Source of the DNA: an uncultured Treponema sp.
Lineage (GTDB): Bacteria; Spirochaetota; Spirochaetia; Treponematales; Treponemataceae
Length of the DNA stretch: 64,000 nt
Assembly: GCF_945873775.1 (NCBI RefSeq)
Contig: NZ_CAMCEC010000001.1
Coordinates: 248,001-312,000 of the forward strand
Direction of reading: 5' to 3'
Shown: positions 1 through 9,273 of the stretch, piece by piece
Numbering within the stretch: position 1 is the stretch's first letter
Layout of the letters: each line of letters starts with the position of its first letter
Program-made: the position numbers and the translations under genes
The notes under the pieces: model-generated
Told to the model about the DNA's origin: nothing
What the model saw: the letters and a program-made list of their open reading frames with translations, nothing else
Database searches by the model: none

Positions 1-1057
1 ATGAAATAACCTTGGATTCTGCATCTTTATTTATATCAGTTGCAAACCTGTTTGATGTATAGCCGTTTTCATAGTACAAGTTCTGAATATTCATTCTTGT
101 TTCTTGAAATTTTGTTTCGTTGTAAACCGCGCCAGTTTTCAGGGTAACGAGATTTTCAAGTTCTTCTGTTGTAAAAACATGGTTTCCGTCAAAAGTAATT
201 CCGCCGAAGTTATACTGAATTCCTTCCTGAATTTCAAAAGTTATTTCAATTTCCTCGCGGTTCTTTTTTTCATTGTACGAAGTTTGTTGATCAATATTTA
301 CAACTTTTGCATCTGCATATCCGCGGTTCTGATAATAAGCAACAATTGCTCTGGAATCCGCAGACAAAGATGATTCTTGAAACGAGCCTTTCTTAAAAAG
401 TCCAGCTTCTTTTAATGAGATTTTTCCTTTGAGAGTTTTTGAAGAAACAACTTGATTTCCTGCAAAGCCAATGCTCTTTACAACTGTCTGCCGGCCTTCC
501 CTGATTTTGAAAGTAACATAAGCTCCGTCGTCTCGCATTTCAAAAGAAGATTCCACGGAGATTTTTGTATAGCCTTTTTCAATGTAATAATTTCTGATGG
601 CTCTTTCATCTTCAAGAACTTTGCTTTCTACAAAAATGTCTTTTGCCTTTAAGGAAATTTTTGACTTTAAATCAGCGTCATGAATGTATCTGTTCCCGTC
701 AAAATTCAGTTTCATAACGACAGGACGTTCAACAACACTCAATATAAGATTTACAGTTTTTCCATTGTCGGCATTTTTTGCAGCCTTGATTTCAACATCA
801 TCAAAATATTCAAGTGAAAAAACTCTGTCATAAAGCTCGCTGATTAAATCATCAGAAAAAGGCTTGCTTATAAAACTGCTTGTAACGCCGTCCAAGTCGC
901 CTTGCTTTACATTTTTCAGATTGTCAAAAACTATATTTTTTATAGGCTTTCCGTAAAACCAGTCTTCCGAATCTGTCTGAGAAAAAACAGGAGCAGCAGA
1001 AAAAATCGCCGCAACACAAAAAACAGCAAACACAAAAAAAGTGTTCTTAACGCGCAT
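1..1057 (-). CDS. bamA: Outer membrane protein assembly factor BamA, N-terminal part (cut by window edge)
   Basis: Translated by hand from the minus strand; the first 352 residues are visible and the C-terminal barrel lies beyond base 1. A signal peptide (about residues 1-26, ending ...APVFS) is followed by successive POTRA repeats, recognisable by the recurring pattern of a strand, 'F-D/A-G-N' and a helix: about 36-105, 107-185 (LNFDGNRYIHDADL), 187-275 (IGFAGNQVVSSKTL) and 277-345 (ITFDGNHVFTTEEL). BamA folds outer-membrane beta-barrels; POTRA domains take up unfolded substrates in the periplasm. The ATG at 1057 has a GAGGA ribosome site about 10 bases upstream and lies 21 bases after the tamB stop, so the two are probably co-transcribed. 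A two-partner secretion or TamA protein is the alternative, but four or more POTRAs favour BamA. Confidence 0.9.
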   Translation of the reverse strand, partial: MRVKNTFFVFAVFCVAAIFSAAPVFSQTDSEDWFYGKPIKNIVFDNLKNVKQGDLDGVTSSFISKPFSDDLISELYDRVFSLEYFDDVEIKAAKNADNGKTVNLILSVVERPVVMKLNFDGNRYIHDADLKSKISLKAKDIFVESKVLEDERAIRNYYIEKGYTKISVESSFEMRDDGAYVTFKIREGRQTVVKSIGFAGNQVVSSKTLKGKISLKEAGLFKKGSFQESSLSADSRAIVAYYQNRGYADAKVVNIDQQTSYNEKKNREEIEITFEIQEGIQYNFGGITFDGNHVFTTEELENLVTLKTGAVYNETKFQETRMNIQNLYYENGYTSNRFATDINKDAESKVIS

Positions 1058-1078
1058 AAAATAAAGTCCTCTATATCG

Positions 1079-4000
1079 TTAGAATGATACACGCCATGAC
1101 AGTGTAATAGAAGTTGCCTGTGTCCACGATTGCTGGAGCTCGCCCAAGTCAGGAGCAAAATTCCATCTTATGTTGGCAAAAGGCGCTTCAAATTCCAAAC
1201 CGATTTCCGGCTGAAAAACAAGACCGCTGCCAGAAACTCCGCCAGAATCAACTTTAGTCTTGTCATAAGTCCAATGCAGCAAAGCATCAGCATAAATGTC
1301 ATTGCCGAAGTATTTACCAATATAAACAGTCGAATTGTCAAATAAGTTACCAATTATAGAATTATTATCAGAAGCTCTGTTCATATTGAGTCCCTGCATA
1401 ATTGAATTCTGCAGGATAGTGGTTCTGACAGAAAATATATCAAAATTACTCAAATCACGCAATGCACTTTCAATTTTTCTAAGAAGCGTAACCTGAACTC
1501 CATAATCGCCTGCCGCAACAAGAAAGTTTCCAACAGAAGACGCATCGCCTGAAGCAATCTGCCCCAAAATTTCCATAATTTCATTTTCAGATTTTGCAGG
1601 ACTAGAAGAAAGAACCGCATTGAATCTTGAAATATTCTGAGAAATTGCGGAAAGCGTGATTGTAACAGGATCACCGTTTGTATCGTGCTCACGAGTTTCC
1701 GCGCGTACAGTTATAACAGGATCAAATTTATTCTGGGTTTCATCCAAAATCAGCTGGCCTTGCTTAAGATAAAAGTTCCGGCTTAAATATGAAACTTCTC
1801 CTCCGCGCAAAACAATGTCGCCTTTTATTCCCCAAAGTCCAGTCGCGGTATCAGCATTTACAGAAATCGGAGTTGATGGAGCAACAAGGCTTCTAACCAG
1901 CGGATTTATTGCAATCTGAACTTTTCTTCCAATCATCAAATCCAAGTTTATGGAAAAGTCAATGTCATTTGACGCGGCAGGCTTTTTCTTCTGATTAAAA
2001 TCAGATGCATTCATAGAAACTGAAAGTTCAGCATTTCGCAAGCCAACAGAACCGTTCAAACTTACAGAACGATCTTCCATAATAAGAGAAGCGTCTACAG
2101 AAGTGTAGCCTTTTATTCTAAAGTACGAAACTTTTGAGTCAATCGGAATATCCTCGTCTTCCAAAGTCGCAAGGTTCAGTTCAAGAGTTCCAAGCGACCA
2201 TCTGTCCAAAGAAACAACCGCATTCGCCGCAAGAATTCCGTCCTTGATTTTAAAGTTTGTTTCTGGAATTGAAATTTCTTCCTGAGAAAAATCCACATTC
2301 ATTTCGGCACTTGTAAAATGATCTGGAACAAACTGCGGAAGATTAAAATCAACATCAGAAACAACAAACCGTCCGTCCAGATCAGGATCTGTTATTACTC
2401 CAGACAAATTTAAATTTCCTTCAACAATTGCAGAATATATAGAAAAAAGTTTTGTATTAAAAATGCGGGCGCATCTTGAAACGTCCCAGAATATGTTTTC
2501 AAAATCAAGATCAACAATTTGTTTTTTTACGCTTCCGTTCAAATCAAAATGAAGAGGCTTGTCTTTTCCAACAGAAAAACTGATTTTTCCATCATCAAGA
2601 ATTTCTCCAAACGCGCCAAGATTTTCGTCAGTAATAATATCAAATCTTCCAGGAGAGCGGATTACAGAAAATTTAAATGGAACAAAATCTGTAATAAGCT
2701 CGCTTTCAACAGAAGCAAAAGTTGTTTCAACTGAATATGCTTCCGGAAAAAAGCCTTCTGGATTTTCAGAAAGATTTGAAAGCGCAAGTTCAATTCCTGT
2801 TTCAATCTTCTTTTCTCCAACATGAGCCCTTGCTTTTAACGAAGCTGTTCCATCAAAAGTTTCAAAGTCAACATTTGAAGAAACTGAATCTATCTGAAAA
2901 TTTTTCCATGAAATGTCCGCGCTTGAAATTGTAAAAATATTTTCTATTAAAGAAGCCTCTGCCGATGCCGTTAAATTTGAACCGCCAAGCAAGACAGAAG
3001 AATCTATTAATTTTGCAGACAAATATGGATTTTCAAAAGTTCCGCTTGCAGACAATTCCGCATTTAAAACATTATTTTCATTTTGCCTCAAAAGAAAACG
3101 GCTAAAAGGAAACGACTCGATTTTTGCTCCTGCTGAAAAATAAAAGTCACGTTTTAAATTGTCTGCTGAAAAAATTTCTCTCATAGGATTTGTAAGCTCA
3201 ACCTGAAAAGAAATTTTTTCAGAACTTTTTGAATCTTTCAGCTGAACAGACAAAGTTGAGCTGTCAAAAATTTTTTCATTTATATTCCAAAAAGCATAGC
3301 CTTCGCCTTCCAATTGCGCAAAAGAATCTTTGTAAACAACGCTAGAAGCAAGGAAACTTTTTTCATTTACCTCGCCTTTTATGGCAAGTTCCGGCTTCAA
3401 ACGGAATTTTCCAGAAAGTTCAGAAGCGGAAAAATTTTCAATAAAAAAGTTCCAGTCATCTTTTGACAAAACTGAAAAATTGGAATCCAAAGAAAATGCA
3501 ACCGTAAAATCATTTACAGAAACAGGCAAGTCTTTAAAACGCAAAGAGCCGTCTATAAAGTTTTTAAAGTCAACAGCGACATCAAGACCGTAGTCTCCAG
3601 AAATATTTAGCCAGTCTCCAAAAACAAAAAGTCCATTAAATGCATAAGGAATTGAATTGAAACTAAAATCAGAAGAAAATGTCATCTGGCTTTTTGGAAA
3701 TTCCACGTCAAGACCGCCAGATGCGCTCAATGAATTTTTTCCATAAATCAAATCAGCCTTGCTTACTTGAACAGAAGTTCCTGATTTTCCGCCTGCGCCA
3801 TCAACAGACAAAAGCAAAACTTCTCTGTCTTTTTTTGTGTTGGCAAAAATCGCAAGCGGAGAATTGTAATTGTAGTCTTTAAAATCTGTGGCAAAATAAG
3901 CTTCAATATTTGAAATATAAGGCTCTGAAATTTCAACAACTTTGTTTAAAACATTTTTTCCATTTTTTTCCGTAAAAAAAGCGCCAGTCTTAACTCCTGT

Positions 4001-5482
4001 TTCAACAAAGAAATTTTTCAATTCAGCAGAAGCCTGAAGATACATATTTTTTCCAAGCTGAAGACTTCCGCTCGCATTTACTCTGCCTGGTTCGCCGTAT
4101 TCAAGATGAGAATAATCGCTAGCTTCAAACACAAGCTCAATAGACATTCCAAGCGCTGAATATCCTTGAAAAGCTGTAAAGCAACTGTAATCTCCAAAAT
4201 ACAATTGCGGAATAAAAAAATCAAACCCCTTGTCTTTTCGCGGTTCAAAAAAAATTTCACCGGAAATTTTATTTCCATTAAAAAAAGCATAATGCTCAAG
4301 ATTCAAATATCCAGAAGGCTGAAGTTTTGGAATATAAAAAGAACCCTCAAAAGTTCCCTGAACAACTCCGCCAGACGCAGAAATTTTTTTTACATTTATA
4401 TCAGTATTATTTCCAGAAGCTTCAACATTTAAAGTCTGCGTGTTTTTTGAAAATCGCTTAGGCAAGGAAAAAAAAGTTTTTGACTGCCAATTATATTTTA
4501 ACGATTTTAAATCAAATGAAAATTCTGAATCAGTTGAAAAAATAGTTCCTCTAAAAAAATTCGCAACAGGATGAAGTTTTTGAGTTCTAACAACTTTTAG
4601 CGGATCAAAAGAATTTGACTTTAACTTTGCTAAAATTTTTTTTGAGCTGACATCAAAAGAAATCATCGTGGAAAAAGGAAAAACTTCACGAACAGAAAAT
4701 ATTTCAATCTTAGGACTTTTATAAGCCGCAAGAAATTCAAGTTTCCGAAGAGAAACATCAGCCTTAGAATAATTATCAAGTTTTACAGTGCATGAACTTC
4801 CAGAAACAGAATTTAAAATCCTCCCGTTCAAAACAAAAGTCGTTCCAAAACTTCTTTTGCCAAAATGAAACAAGAAATTTCCTTCTGACTTTAACCATGC
4901 ATCAATAGAATTTTCGTTTTTTCCAAAGTAAAAATTCTTTAATGACAAAGAAAAACTTTTATTTTCCGCAGTAAAATTTAATTTAAGATTTTTTATCTGA
5001 ACATCAAGAGGAAGAATAAAGGCAATTTTTTTTAGCAAGGATTCAACTTTCTCAAAAGAAATTTCAGTTGAATTATTTTTTTCTTCCGAAACATTTTTTG
5101 CAGGATTTTTTTTGTTTTCAATATTTACAAAAGCATCTTTTAGCAAAAGTTTTTCAAACGCATTTTCAAAATCGCCTTTTAGAATTTTTGGCAAACTGAA
5201 ATAAACATAAATTTTATTTACAAAAATAATTTGCTGCCCATTTTTTGAGTCCGAAGCCTCTATACCTTTTATGCAGATTTTTGATAGAATGGACGGTGAT
5301 AAAGATTTGTATGAAATCTTCATGCCAGTATTTTTTTCAAGCTCCAGCACAATTTTTTTCTCATAGCTTCTGATTGCTCCGTCAACTTTGCTATAAACAG
5401 GTTTCATCGCAGCAACAAAAGACGCAGCTATCAAGAGAAAAATAAGAATGCCAATGCTTGTCTTTAACACTTTGGATTTCAT
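1079..5482 (-). CDS. tamB: Translocation/assembly module protein TamB (DUF490 family)
   Basis: A 1467-residue protein with one N-terminal membrane anchor (about residues 8-26) and a very long beta-rich body, the shape of the TamB/AsmA-like proteins that bridge inner and outer membrane for lipid or outer-membrane protein transport. The C-terminal 350 residues carry the DUF490 signature, including GLWGIKGDIVLRGGEVSYLS and the NFYLKQGQLILDET stretch, and the protein ends in an aromatic residue (SWRVSF). It directly precedes bamA, the usual tamB-with-Omp85 pairing. Length is in the TamB range. The gene diverges from tmk across about 75 bases; a TAAAAT-type -10 lies a short way upstream. The start ATG has only a weak GAGA-like ribosome site. 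Confidence 0.9.
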   Translation of the reverse strand: MKSKVLKTSIGILIFLLIAASFVAAMKPVYSKVDGAIRSYEKKIVLELEKNTGMKISYKSLSPSILSKICIKGIEASDSKNGQQIIFVNKIYVYFSLPKILKGDFENAFEKLLLKDAFVNIENKKNPAKNVSEEKNNSTEISFEKVESLLKKIAFILPLDVQIKNLKLNFTAENKSFSLSLKNFYFGKNENSIDAWLKSEGNFLFHFGKRSFGTTFVLNGRILNSVSGSSCTVKLDNYSKADVSLRKLEFLAAYKSPKIEIFSVREVFPFSTMISFDVSSKKILAKLKSNSFDPLKVVRTQKLHPVANFFRGTIFSTDSEFSFDLKSLKYNWQSKTFFSLPKRFSKNTQTLNVEASGNNTDINVKKISASGGVVQGTFEGSFYIPKLQPSGYLNLEHYAFFNGNKISGEIFFEPRKDKGFDFFIPQLYFGDYSCFTAFQGYSALGMSIELVFEASDYSHLEYGEPGRVNASGSLQLGKNMYLQASAELKNFFVETGVKTGAFFTEKNGKNVLNKVVEISEPYISNIEAYFATDFKDYNYNSPLAIFANTKKDREVLLLSVDGAGGKSGTSVQVSKADLIYGKNSLSASGGLDVEFPKSQMTFSSDFSFNSIPYAFNGLFVFGDWLNISGDYGLDVAVDFKNFIDGSLRFKDLPVSVNDFTVAFSLDSNFSVLSKDDWNFFIENFSASELSGKFRLKPELAIKGEVNEKSFLASSVVYKDSFAQLEGEGYAFWNINEKIFDSSTLSVQLKDSKSSEKISFQVELTNPMREIFSADNLKRDFYFSAGAKIESFPFSRFLLRQNENNVLNAELSASGTFENPYLSAKLIDSSVLLGGSNLTASAEASLIENIFTISSADISWKNFQIDSVSSNVDFETFDGTASLKARAHVGEKKIETGIELALSNLSENPEGFFPEAYSVETTFASVESELITDFVPFKFSVIRSPGRFDIITDENLGAFGEILDDGKISFSVGKDKPLHFDLNGSVKKQIVDLDFENIFWDVSRCARIFNTKLFSIYSAIVEGNLNLSGVITDPDLDGRFVVSDVDFNLPQFVPDHFTSAEMNVDFSQEEISIPETNFKIKDGILAANAVVSLDRWSLGTLELNLATLEDEDIPIDSKVSYFRIKGYTSVDASLIMEDRSVSLNGSVGLRNAELSVSMNASDFNQKKKPAASNDIDFSINLDLMIGRKVQIAINPLVRSLVAPSTPISVNADTATGLWGIKGDIVLRGGEVSYLSRNFYLKQGQLILDETQNKFDPVITVRAETREHDTNGDPVTITLSAISQNISRFNAVLSSSPAKSENEIMEILGQIASGDASSVGNFLVAAGDYGVQVTLLRKIESALRDLSNFDIFSVRTTILQNSIMQGLNMNRASDNNSIIGNLFDNSTVYIGKYFGNDIYADALLHWTYDKTKVDSGGVSGSGLVFQPEIGLEFEAPFANIRWNFAPDLGELQQSWTQATSITLSWRVSF

Positions 5483-5557
5483 AAAAAATCTCGCTTATAT
5501 TTTAACAGAAAACATTATTTGAGGAAATGCCCGACTTTAGGCAACGGAGCTGATTAT

Positions 5558-6202
5558 ATGGTTTTAGAAAATTTTATTGTGTTCGAAGGAATTGACGGAG
5601 CAGGAACAACAACTCAGCTAGAAGTTTTAAAATCGAAAGCTCCACAATTTTTATTTACAGCAGAACCAACATCTTCAGAAACTGGAAAATTTCTTCGCAA
5701 AATGCTCAAAGGCGAAATTCAGGTTACAAACGAAACCGCCGCCTATATTTTTGCCGCAGACAGAAATGAACATATAAATGGAAACTATATAATAGAAGAA
5801 AACAAACTAATTACAGGAATAAAATCCGCCTGTGAAAAAGGAAAAATCGTTGTGAGCGACCGCTATCTATTTTCAAGCCTCGCATACCAAAGCATAGATT
5901 GCTCACCAGAAATTCCTCGGACACTGAATAAATTTTTTCCATTGCCGCGGCTTCTATTCTTTTTCGACATCGAGCCGGAAATTTCACTAAAAAGAATTTC
6001 ATCAAGAGGACAAAAAGAAATTTATGAAAAAATAGATTTCTTAAAAAGAACAAAAGAAGAATACGAAAAAGTTCTTGCGGAATACAACGGAACAGAAATC
6101 AGCAAAGAAATGAAAATAGTCCGCATAGACGCAACAGCTGACAAGGAAAAAATCAGCCGGAAAATTGAAGAAGAAATAAATTCAATTTACAAAATATTCT
6201 AA
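5558..6202 (+). CDS. tmk: Thymidylate kinase (dTMP kinase), with altered P-loop
   Basis: Phosphorylates dTMP to dTDP with ATP. From the ATG at 5558 the protein has 214 residues, normal for the family. It keeps the DRY/H motif (D101-R102-Y103, SDRYLFSSLAYQ), the EPT substrate motif (about 36-38) and an arginine in the lid region (about R150). The P-loop reads GIDGAGTTTQ at 11-20: the position normally held by the Walker-A lysine is Thr17. I chose 5558 rather than an upstream in-frame TTG (5519) because Phe-Ile-Val-Phe-Glu-Gly normally begins within ten residues of the start and a GGAG lies about 10 bases upstream. An 8-codon open frame with its own GAGGA (5527-5553) ends just before this start. 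Confidence 0.88.
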   Translation: MVLENFIVFEGIDGAGTTTQLEVLKSKAPQFLFTAEPTSSETGKFLRKMLKGEIQVTNETAAYIFAADRNEHINGNYIIEENKLITGIKSACEKGKIVVSDRYLFSSLAYQSIDCSPEIPRTLNKFFPLPRLLFFFDIEPEISLKRISSRGQKEIYEKIDFLKRTKEEYEKVLAEYNGTEISKEMKIVRIDATADKEKISRKIEEEINSIYKIF

Positions 6203-6234
6203 AAACAACAGGCATTTTCTCCGATATTCAAAAG

Positions 6235-6864
6235 GTGGAAAAGTCTTTTTTTAAAGCAACCAAAATTTTATTTTTGCTTCTCATCGCGCTTCTTTTTTCA
6301 GCAGAAAAAAGCAATGCTTATATGGTTAAATATAAAGAAGATTTTTACAAGCTTTATCACGTTCATTATCAGCAGCAACCAGATGACTGCATAGAAAATA
6401 TTTACTGGCTGGAAAAAGCAGTTAAAGCAGATTTTTGCAATCCTCTGTACGCATACACAAAAATTGAAAATGAACTTCAATGGGAAAAATACCGTTATCT
6501 TTTTCAAATGCACTTGAATTTAAAATTAATAGAACAGCACTTGCGGCTTGGACGAATTTACGATAAAAACGCCGCGTATTTTTACGACGCTCCCTGGAAA
6601 GATGAATATCTTCGCAATCTTGAAAAAGCAAAAACTTGTTATGAAGCAGGATACATTTACTGGCAGGAAGCTTCGCTTTGGGCTGAAAAAGCAAACATCG
6701 GGAAATTCAAATTCTTATTTTTGACAGGAATTCAAAACTGGGAAGATGAACGTGAACGGATAAATTCAGGCTCTTTAGATTACAAAAAAACTTTAGACCG
6801 GGAACTAAAAAGACTTAACAAAGTTATAGACGATTTAAAATCAATGGAAACGAAAAGATACTAA
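6235..6864 (+). CDS. Secreted or membrane-anchored hypothetical protein
   Basis: 209 residues starting at GTG. An N-terminal hydrophobic stretch (about 10-24) followed by KSNA suggests a signal peptide and export. The rest is helical, rich in Tyr, Trp, Lys and Glu (for example YWQEASLWAEKANIG), without a motif I recognise; it may be a small TPR-like helical repeat protein. It follows tmk by 32 bases, so it may share its transcript. No strong ribosome site is visible before the GTG. Function unknown. Confidence 0.65.
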   Translation: MEKSFFKATKILFLLLIALLFSAEKSNAYMVKYKEDFYKLYHVHYQQQPDDCIENIYWLEKAVKADFCNPLYAYTKIENELQWEKYRYLFQMHLNLKLIEQHLRLGRIYDKNAAYFYDAPWKDEYLRNLEKAKTCYEAGYIYWQEASLWAEKANIGKFKFLFLTGIQNWEDERERINSGSLDYKKTLDRELKRLNKVIDDLKSMETKRY

Positions 6865-6879
6865 CTTTTTAAATACCAA

Positions 6880-6908
6880 TTCACTATCCATTTTAAATCT
6901 GATATACT
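6880..6908 (+). promoter_or_regulatory. Promoter of rqcH-metF-metH operon, predicted leaderless
   Basis: TTCACT (6880-6885), 17-base spacer, TATACT (6903-6908) with an upstream TG making an extended -10. The ATG of rqcH follows 7 bases after the -10, so transcription should begin at or one base before the start codon. No Shine-Dalgarno fits in the gap. Confidence 0.65.
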
Positions 6909-6915
6909 TTGAAAA

Positions 6916-8364
6916 ATGTCCTTAAACTGCAATGAAATAAATTTAATATTGAGCGAACTCAACATTGAAGGTTCCTTTATACAAGAAATAATCCAACCGG
7001 GCTACGATACGGTTTCATTTAAAATTGTCGGAAAAGCAGAACCTTGCAATATTGTAATTTGCACATCGCCTCAATCATGCAGAATAAACAAAACAAATTT
7101 AAAATCTCCTAAAAATGAAAAGCCGTTAAGATTCAATGAGTTTTTAAAATCACGTGTTCAGGGAATGAGAATCAACTCATGCAAGCAGCTAGGACTTGAC
7201 AGAATTGTAAAATTCGATGTTTCAACATGGAAAGACAGACTTTTTATTTATGCCCGGCTTTGGTCAAATGCGGCAAATATTATTGTAACAGATGAAAATG
7301 GAAAAATTCTTGACTGCTTGTACCGCCGGCCTACAAAAGGCGAAGTTACAGGCGGATTTTTTATTCCGCAAGAGAAAATCCCAACAGAAGAAGAAAAAGA
7401 ACTTTCACTTCAAAAGTTTCCTATAAGAACATTTGACAATGAAGAGTTTTTCAAAGGCAAAGAAACACTTTCCTTCAATGAAAAAATCAATTTGTATTAC
7501 ACAGAATGCGCCGGAAAACTTTCAAGAGAAAGCCTCCTTGTTCAAGCCGAAAAATGGTACAATGTAAAACGAAGCAAAATGGAAAATGCGCTTCAGCATC
7601 TTATAGAAAAAAAATCAGAATTTGAAAACGCAGGAAAGCTAAAACACACTGGAGACTTGATTCTTTCATTCGCAACCCAAATCAAAGGCTCTTACTTAGA
7701 TTGCACGGACTACAACACAGGCGAGCAACTTCACATCAGGTTGAATGAAAAACTGACTCCGCAGGAAAACGCCGCATCTTACTATGAGCAATACAAAAAA
7801 GCCGTATCTGGAATAGAGTCTCTTGAACACGACATTGAACTTGCAAAAAAAGCAATCGCTTCTCTTGATGAAGAATACAATCGGATAATTTCAGAAAAAA
7901 ACACTCTAAAGATCGAACAGCTTCTTCGGCATGACACAAAACCAAAACAGCAAATTCAAAAAAAACATCCTGGACTTCATTATGAAATTAACGGCTGGAC
8001 AATAATCGTTGGAAGAAACTCTTCTGAAAATGACGAGCTTCTAAGACATACTGTAAAAGGCCATGATATGTGGCTTCACACAAGAGATTACGCCGGCGGA
8101 TATGTTTTTATAAAGGCACAAAAAAACAAAACCATTCCTCTTGAGATTCTTCTTTACGCAGGAAACCTTGCAGTCTATCATTCAAAAGCAAGAAAAAATA
8201 AACAGGCAGATTTATACTATACGCAGGTAAAATTTTTGCGCCGAGCAAAAAACGGTCCAAAAGGCCTTGTGCTTCCAACTCAGGAAAAAAACTTATTTAT
8301 AAAAATCGATGATGAAAAATTAAAACGCCTTGATGAAATTGAAAAGGCAAGCGCAATTCTATAG
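6916..8364 (+). CDS. rqcH: NFACT-family ribosome quality control protein RqcH
   Basis: RqcH/Rqc2 homologues bind split 50S subunits with a stalled peptidyl-tRNA and recruit tRNA-Ala to add C-terminal alanine tails. The 482-residue protein has an N-terminal NFACT-N (FbpA) domain with the functional Asp-Arg pair (D95-R96 in LGLDRIVKF), a predicted coiled-coil middle (about 205-335), and a C-terminal NFACT-R domain (about 350-465) with HTVKGHDMWLHTRDYAGGYV. It is shorter than Bacillus RqcH (about 570), mostly in the linker/helix region. First gene of a run with metF, metH and a PAP2-like gene. Older annotation would call it a fibronectin-binding protein. Confidence 0.88.
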   Translation: MSLNCNEINLILSELNIEGSFIQEIIQPGYDTVSFKIVGKAEPCNIVICTSPQSCRINKTNLKSPKNEKPLRFNEFLKSRVQGMRINSCKQLGLDRIVKFDVSTWKDRLFIYARLWSNAANIIVTDENGKILDCLYRRPTKGEVTGGFFIPQEKIPTEEEKELSLQKFPIRTFDNEEFFKGKETLSFNEKINLYYTECAGKLSRESLLVQAEKWYNVKRSKMENALQHLIEKKSEFENAGKLKHTGDLILSFATQIKGSYLDCTDYNTGEQLHIRLNEKLTPQENAASYYEQYKKAVSGIESLEHDIELAKKAIASLDEEYNRIISEKNTLKIEQLLRHDTKPKQQIQKKHPGLHYEINGWTIIVGRNSSENDELLRHTVKGHDMWLHTRDYAGGYVFIKAQKNKTIPLEILLYAGNLAVYHSKARKNKQADLYYTQVKFLRRAKNGPKGLVLPTQEKNLFIKIDDEKLKRLDEIEKASAIL

Positions 8365-8385
8365 AATAGAAAACCGAGGAATCAA

Positions 8386-9258
8386 ATGACAATATCTAAA
8401 ATTCTTGAACAAAAAAAGACGCTTCTATCATTTGAAGTTTTTCCGCCAAAGCAGCAGGCAAATTTTGAAAATACAGTTAGTGCGGCAAAGGAGCTTTGCA
8501 ATCTGAATCCTGACTTTATAAGCGTAACTTATGGAGCCGGAGGAACAACCAGGGAAAACACAGTTGAAATAGCCTCCAAGATTTTATCATTTGGAATACC
8601 AGCCCTCGCGCATCTTACTTGCGTTGGAAACACAATTGACGAAGCTAAAAATATAATTTCTCAAATGAAGAAAAATGGAATTGAAAATGTCCTTGCATTG
8701 AGAGGAGACATTCCACAGGGAATTTCAAACCCATTAAGCAAAGAACTTGAGCACGCGAATGTCCTTGCAAAAATCTTAAAGGATGAAGGCTTTTGCGTTG
8801 GAGGAGCCTGCTATCCAGAAGGACACCCGGAAAGCCATAACAGACAAGAAGACATAGACAATCTAAAATACAAAATAGATGCTGGCGTTGACTTTCTTAC
8901 AACACAAATGTTTTTTGACAACAATATGCTCTATAGCTATCTCTACCAAATTCAGTCAAAGGGAATTCGTGTTCCGGTTTTTGCAGGAATCATGCCGATT
9001 ACAAACAGCAATCAAGTTTCAAAAATGGTGAAACTTTCATCTGCATATATTCCGGCAAAACTTCTTTCTATTTGCGACCGTTTTTCTGAAAGTCCAGAGG
9101 CAATGCGCCAGGCAGGAATTGCTTATGCAACAGACCAAATTATAGATCTTATTTCAAACGGAGTAAGAGGCATTCATATTTACACAATGAACAAGCCTTC
9201 TGTTGCTCAAGAAATTTATAGAAACGTTGACAAAATTATTTCCGCAACAAACAGCTAG
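8386..9258 (+). CDS. metF: 5,10-methylenetetrahydrofolate reductase
   Basis: Reduces methylenetetrahydrofolate to 5-methyltetrahydrofolate, the methyl donor for the adjacent MetH. 290 residues, the normal bacterial size, with SFEVFPPK (about 15-22), SVTYGAGGTTRENT, ALRGDIPQG, TTQMFFDN and FAGIMPITN motifs that build the FAD/folate barrel. The ATG has a GAGGA site and lies 21 bases after rqcH; metH follows after 15 bases. The order metF-metH makes a functional pair for methyl transfer to homocysteine. Confidence 0.95.
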   Translation: MTISKILEQKKTLLSFEVFPPKQQANFENTVSAAKELCNLNPDFISVTYGAGGTTRENTVEIASKILSFGIPALAHLTCVGNTIDEAKNIISQMKKNGIENVLALRGDIPQGISNPLSKELEHANVLAKILKDEGFCVGGACYPEGHPESHNRQEDIDNLKYKIDAGVDFLTTQMFFDNNMLYSYLYQIQSKGIRVPVFAGIMPITNSNQVSKMVKLSSAYIPAKLLSICDRFSESPEAMRQAGIAYATDQIIDLISNGVRGIHIYTMNKPSVAQEIYRNVDKIISATNS

Positions 9259-9273
9259 CAAAAGGAGATTCTC

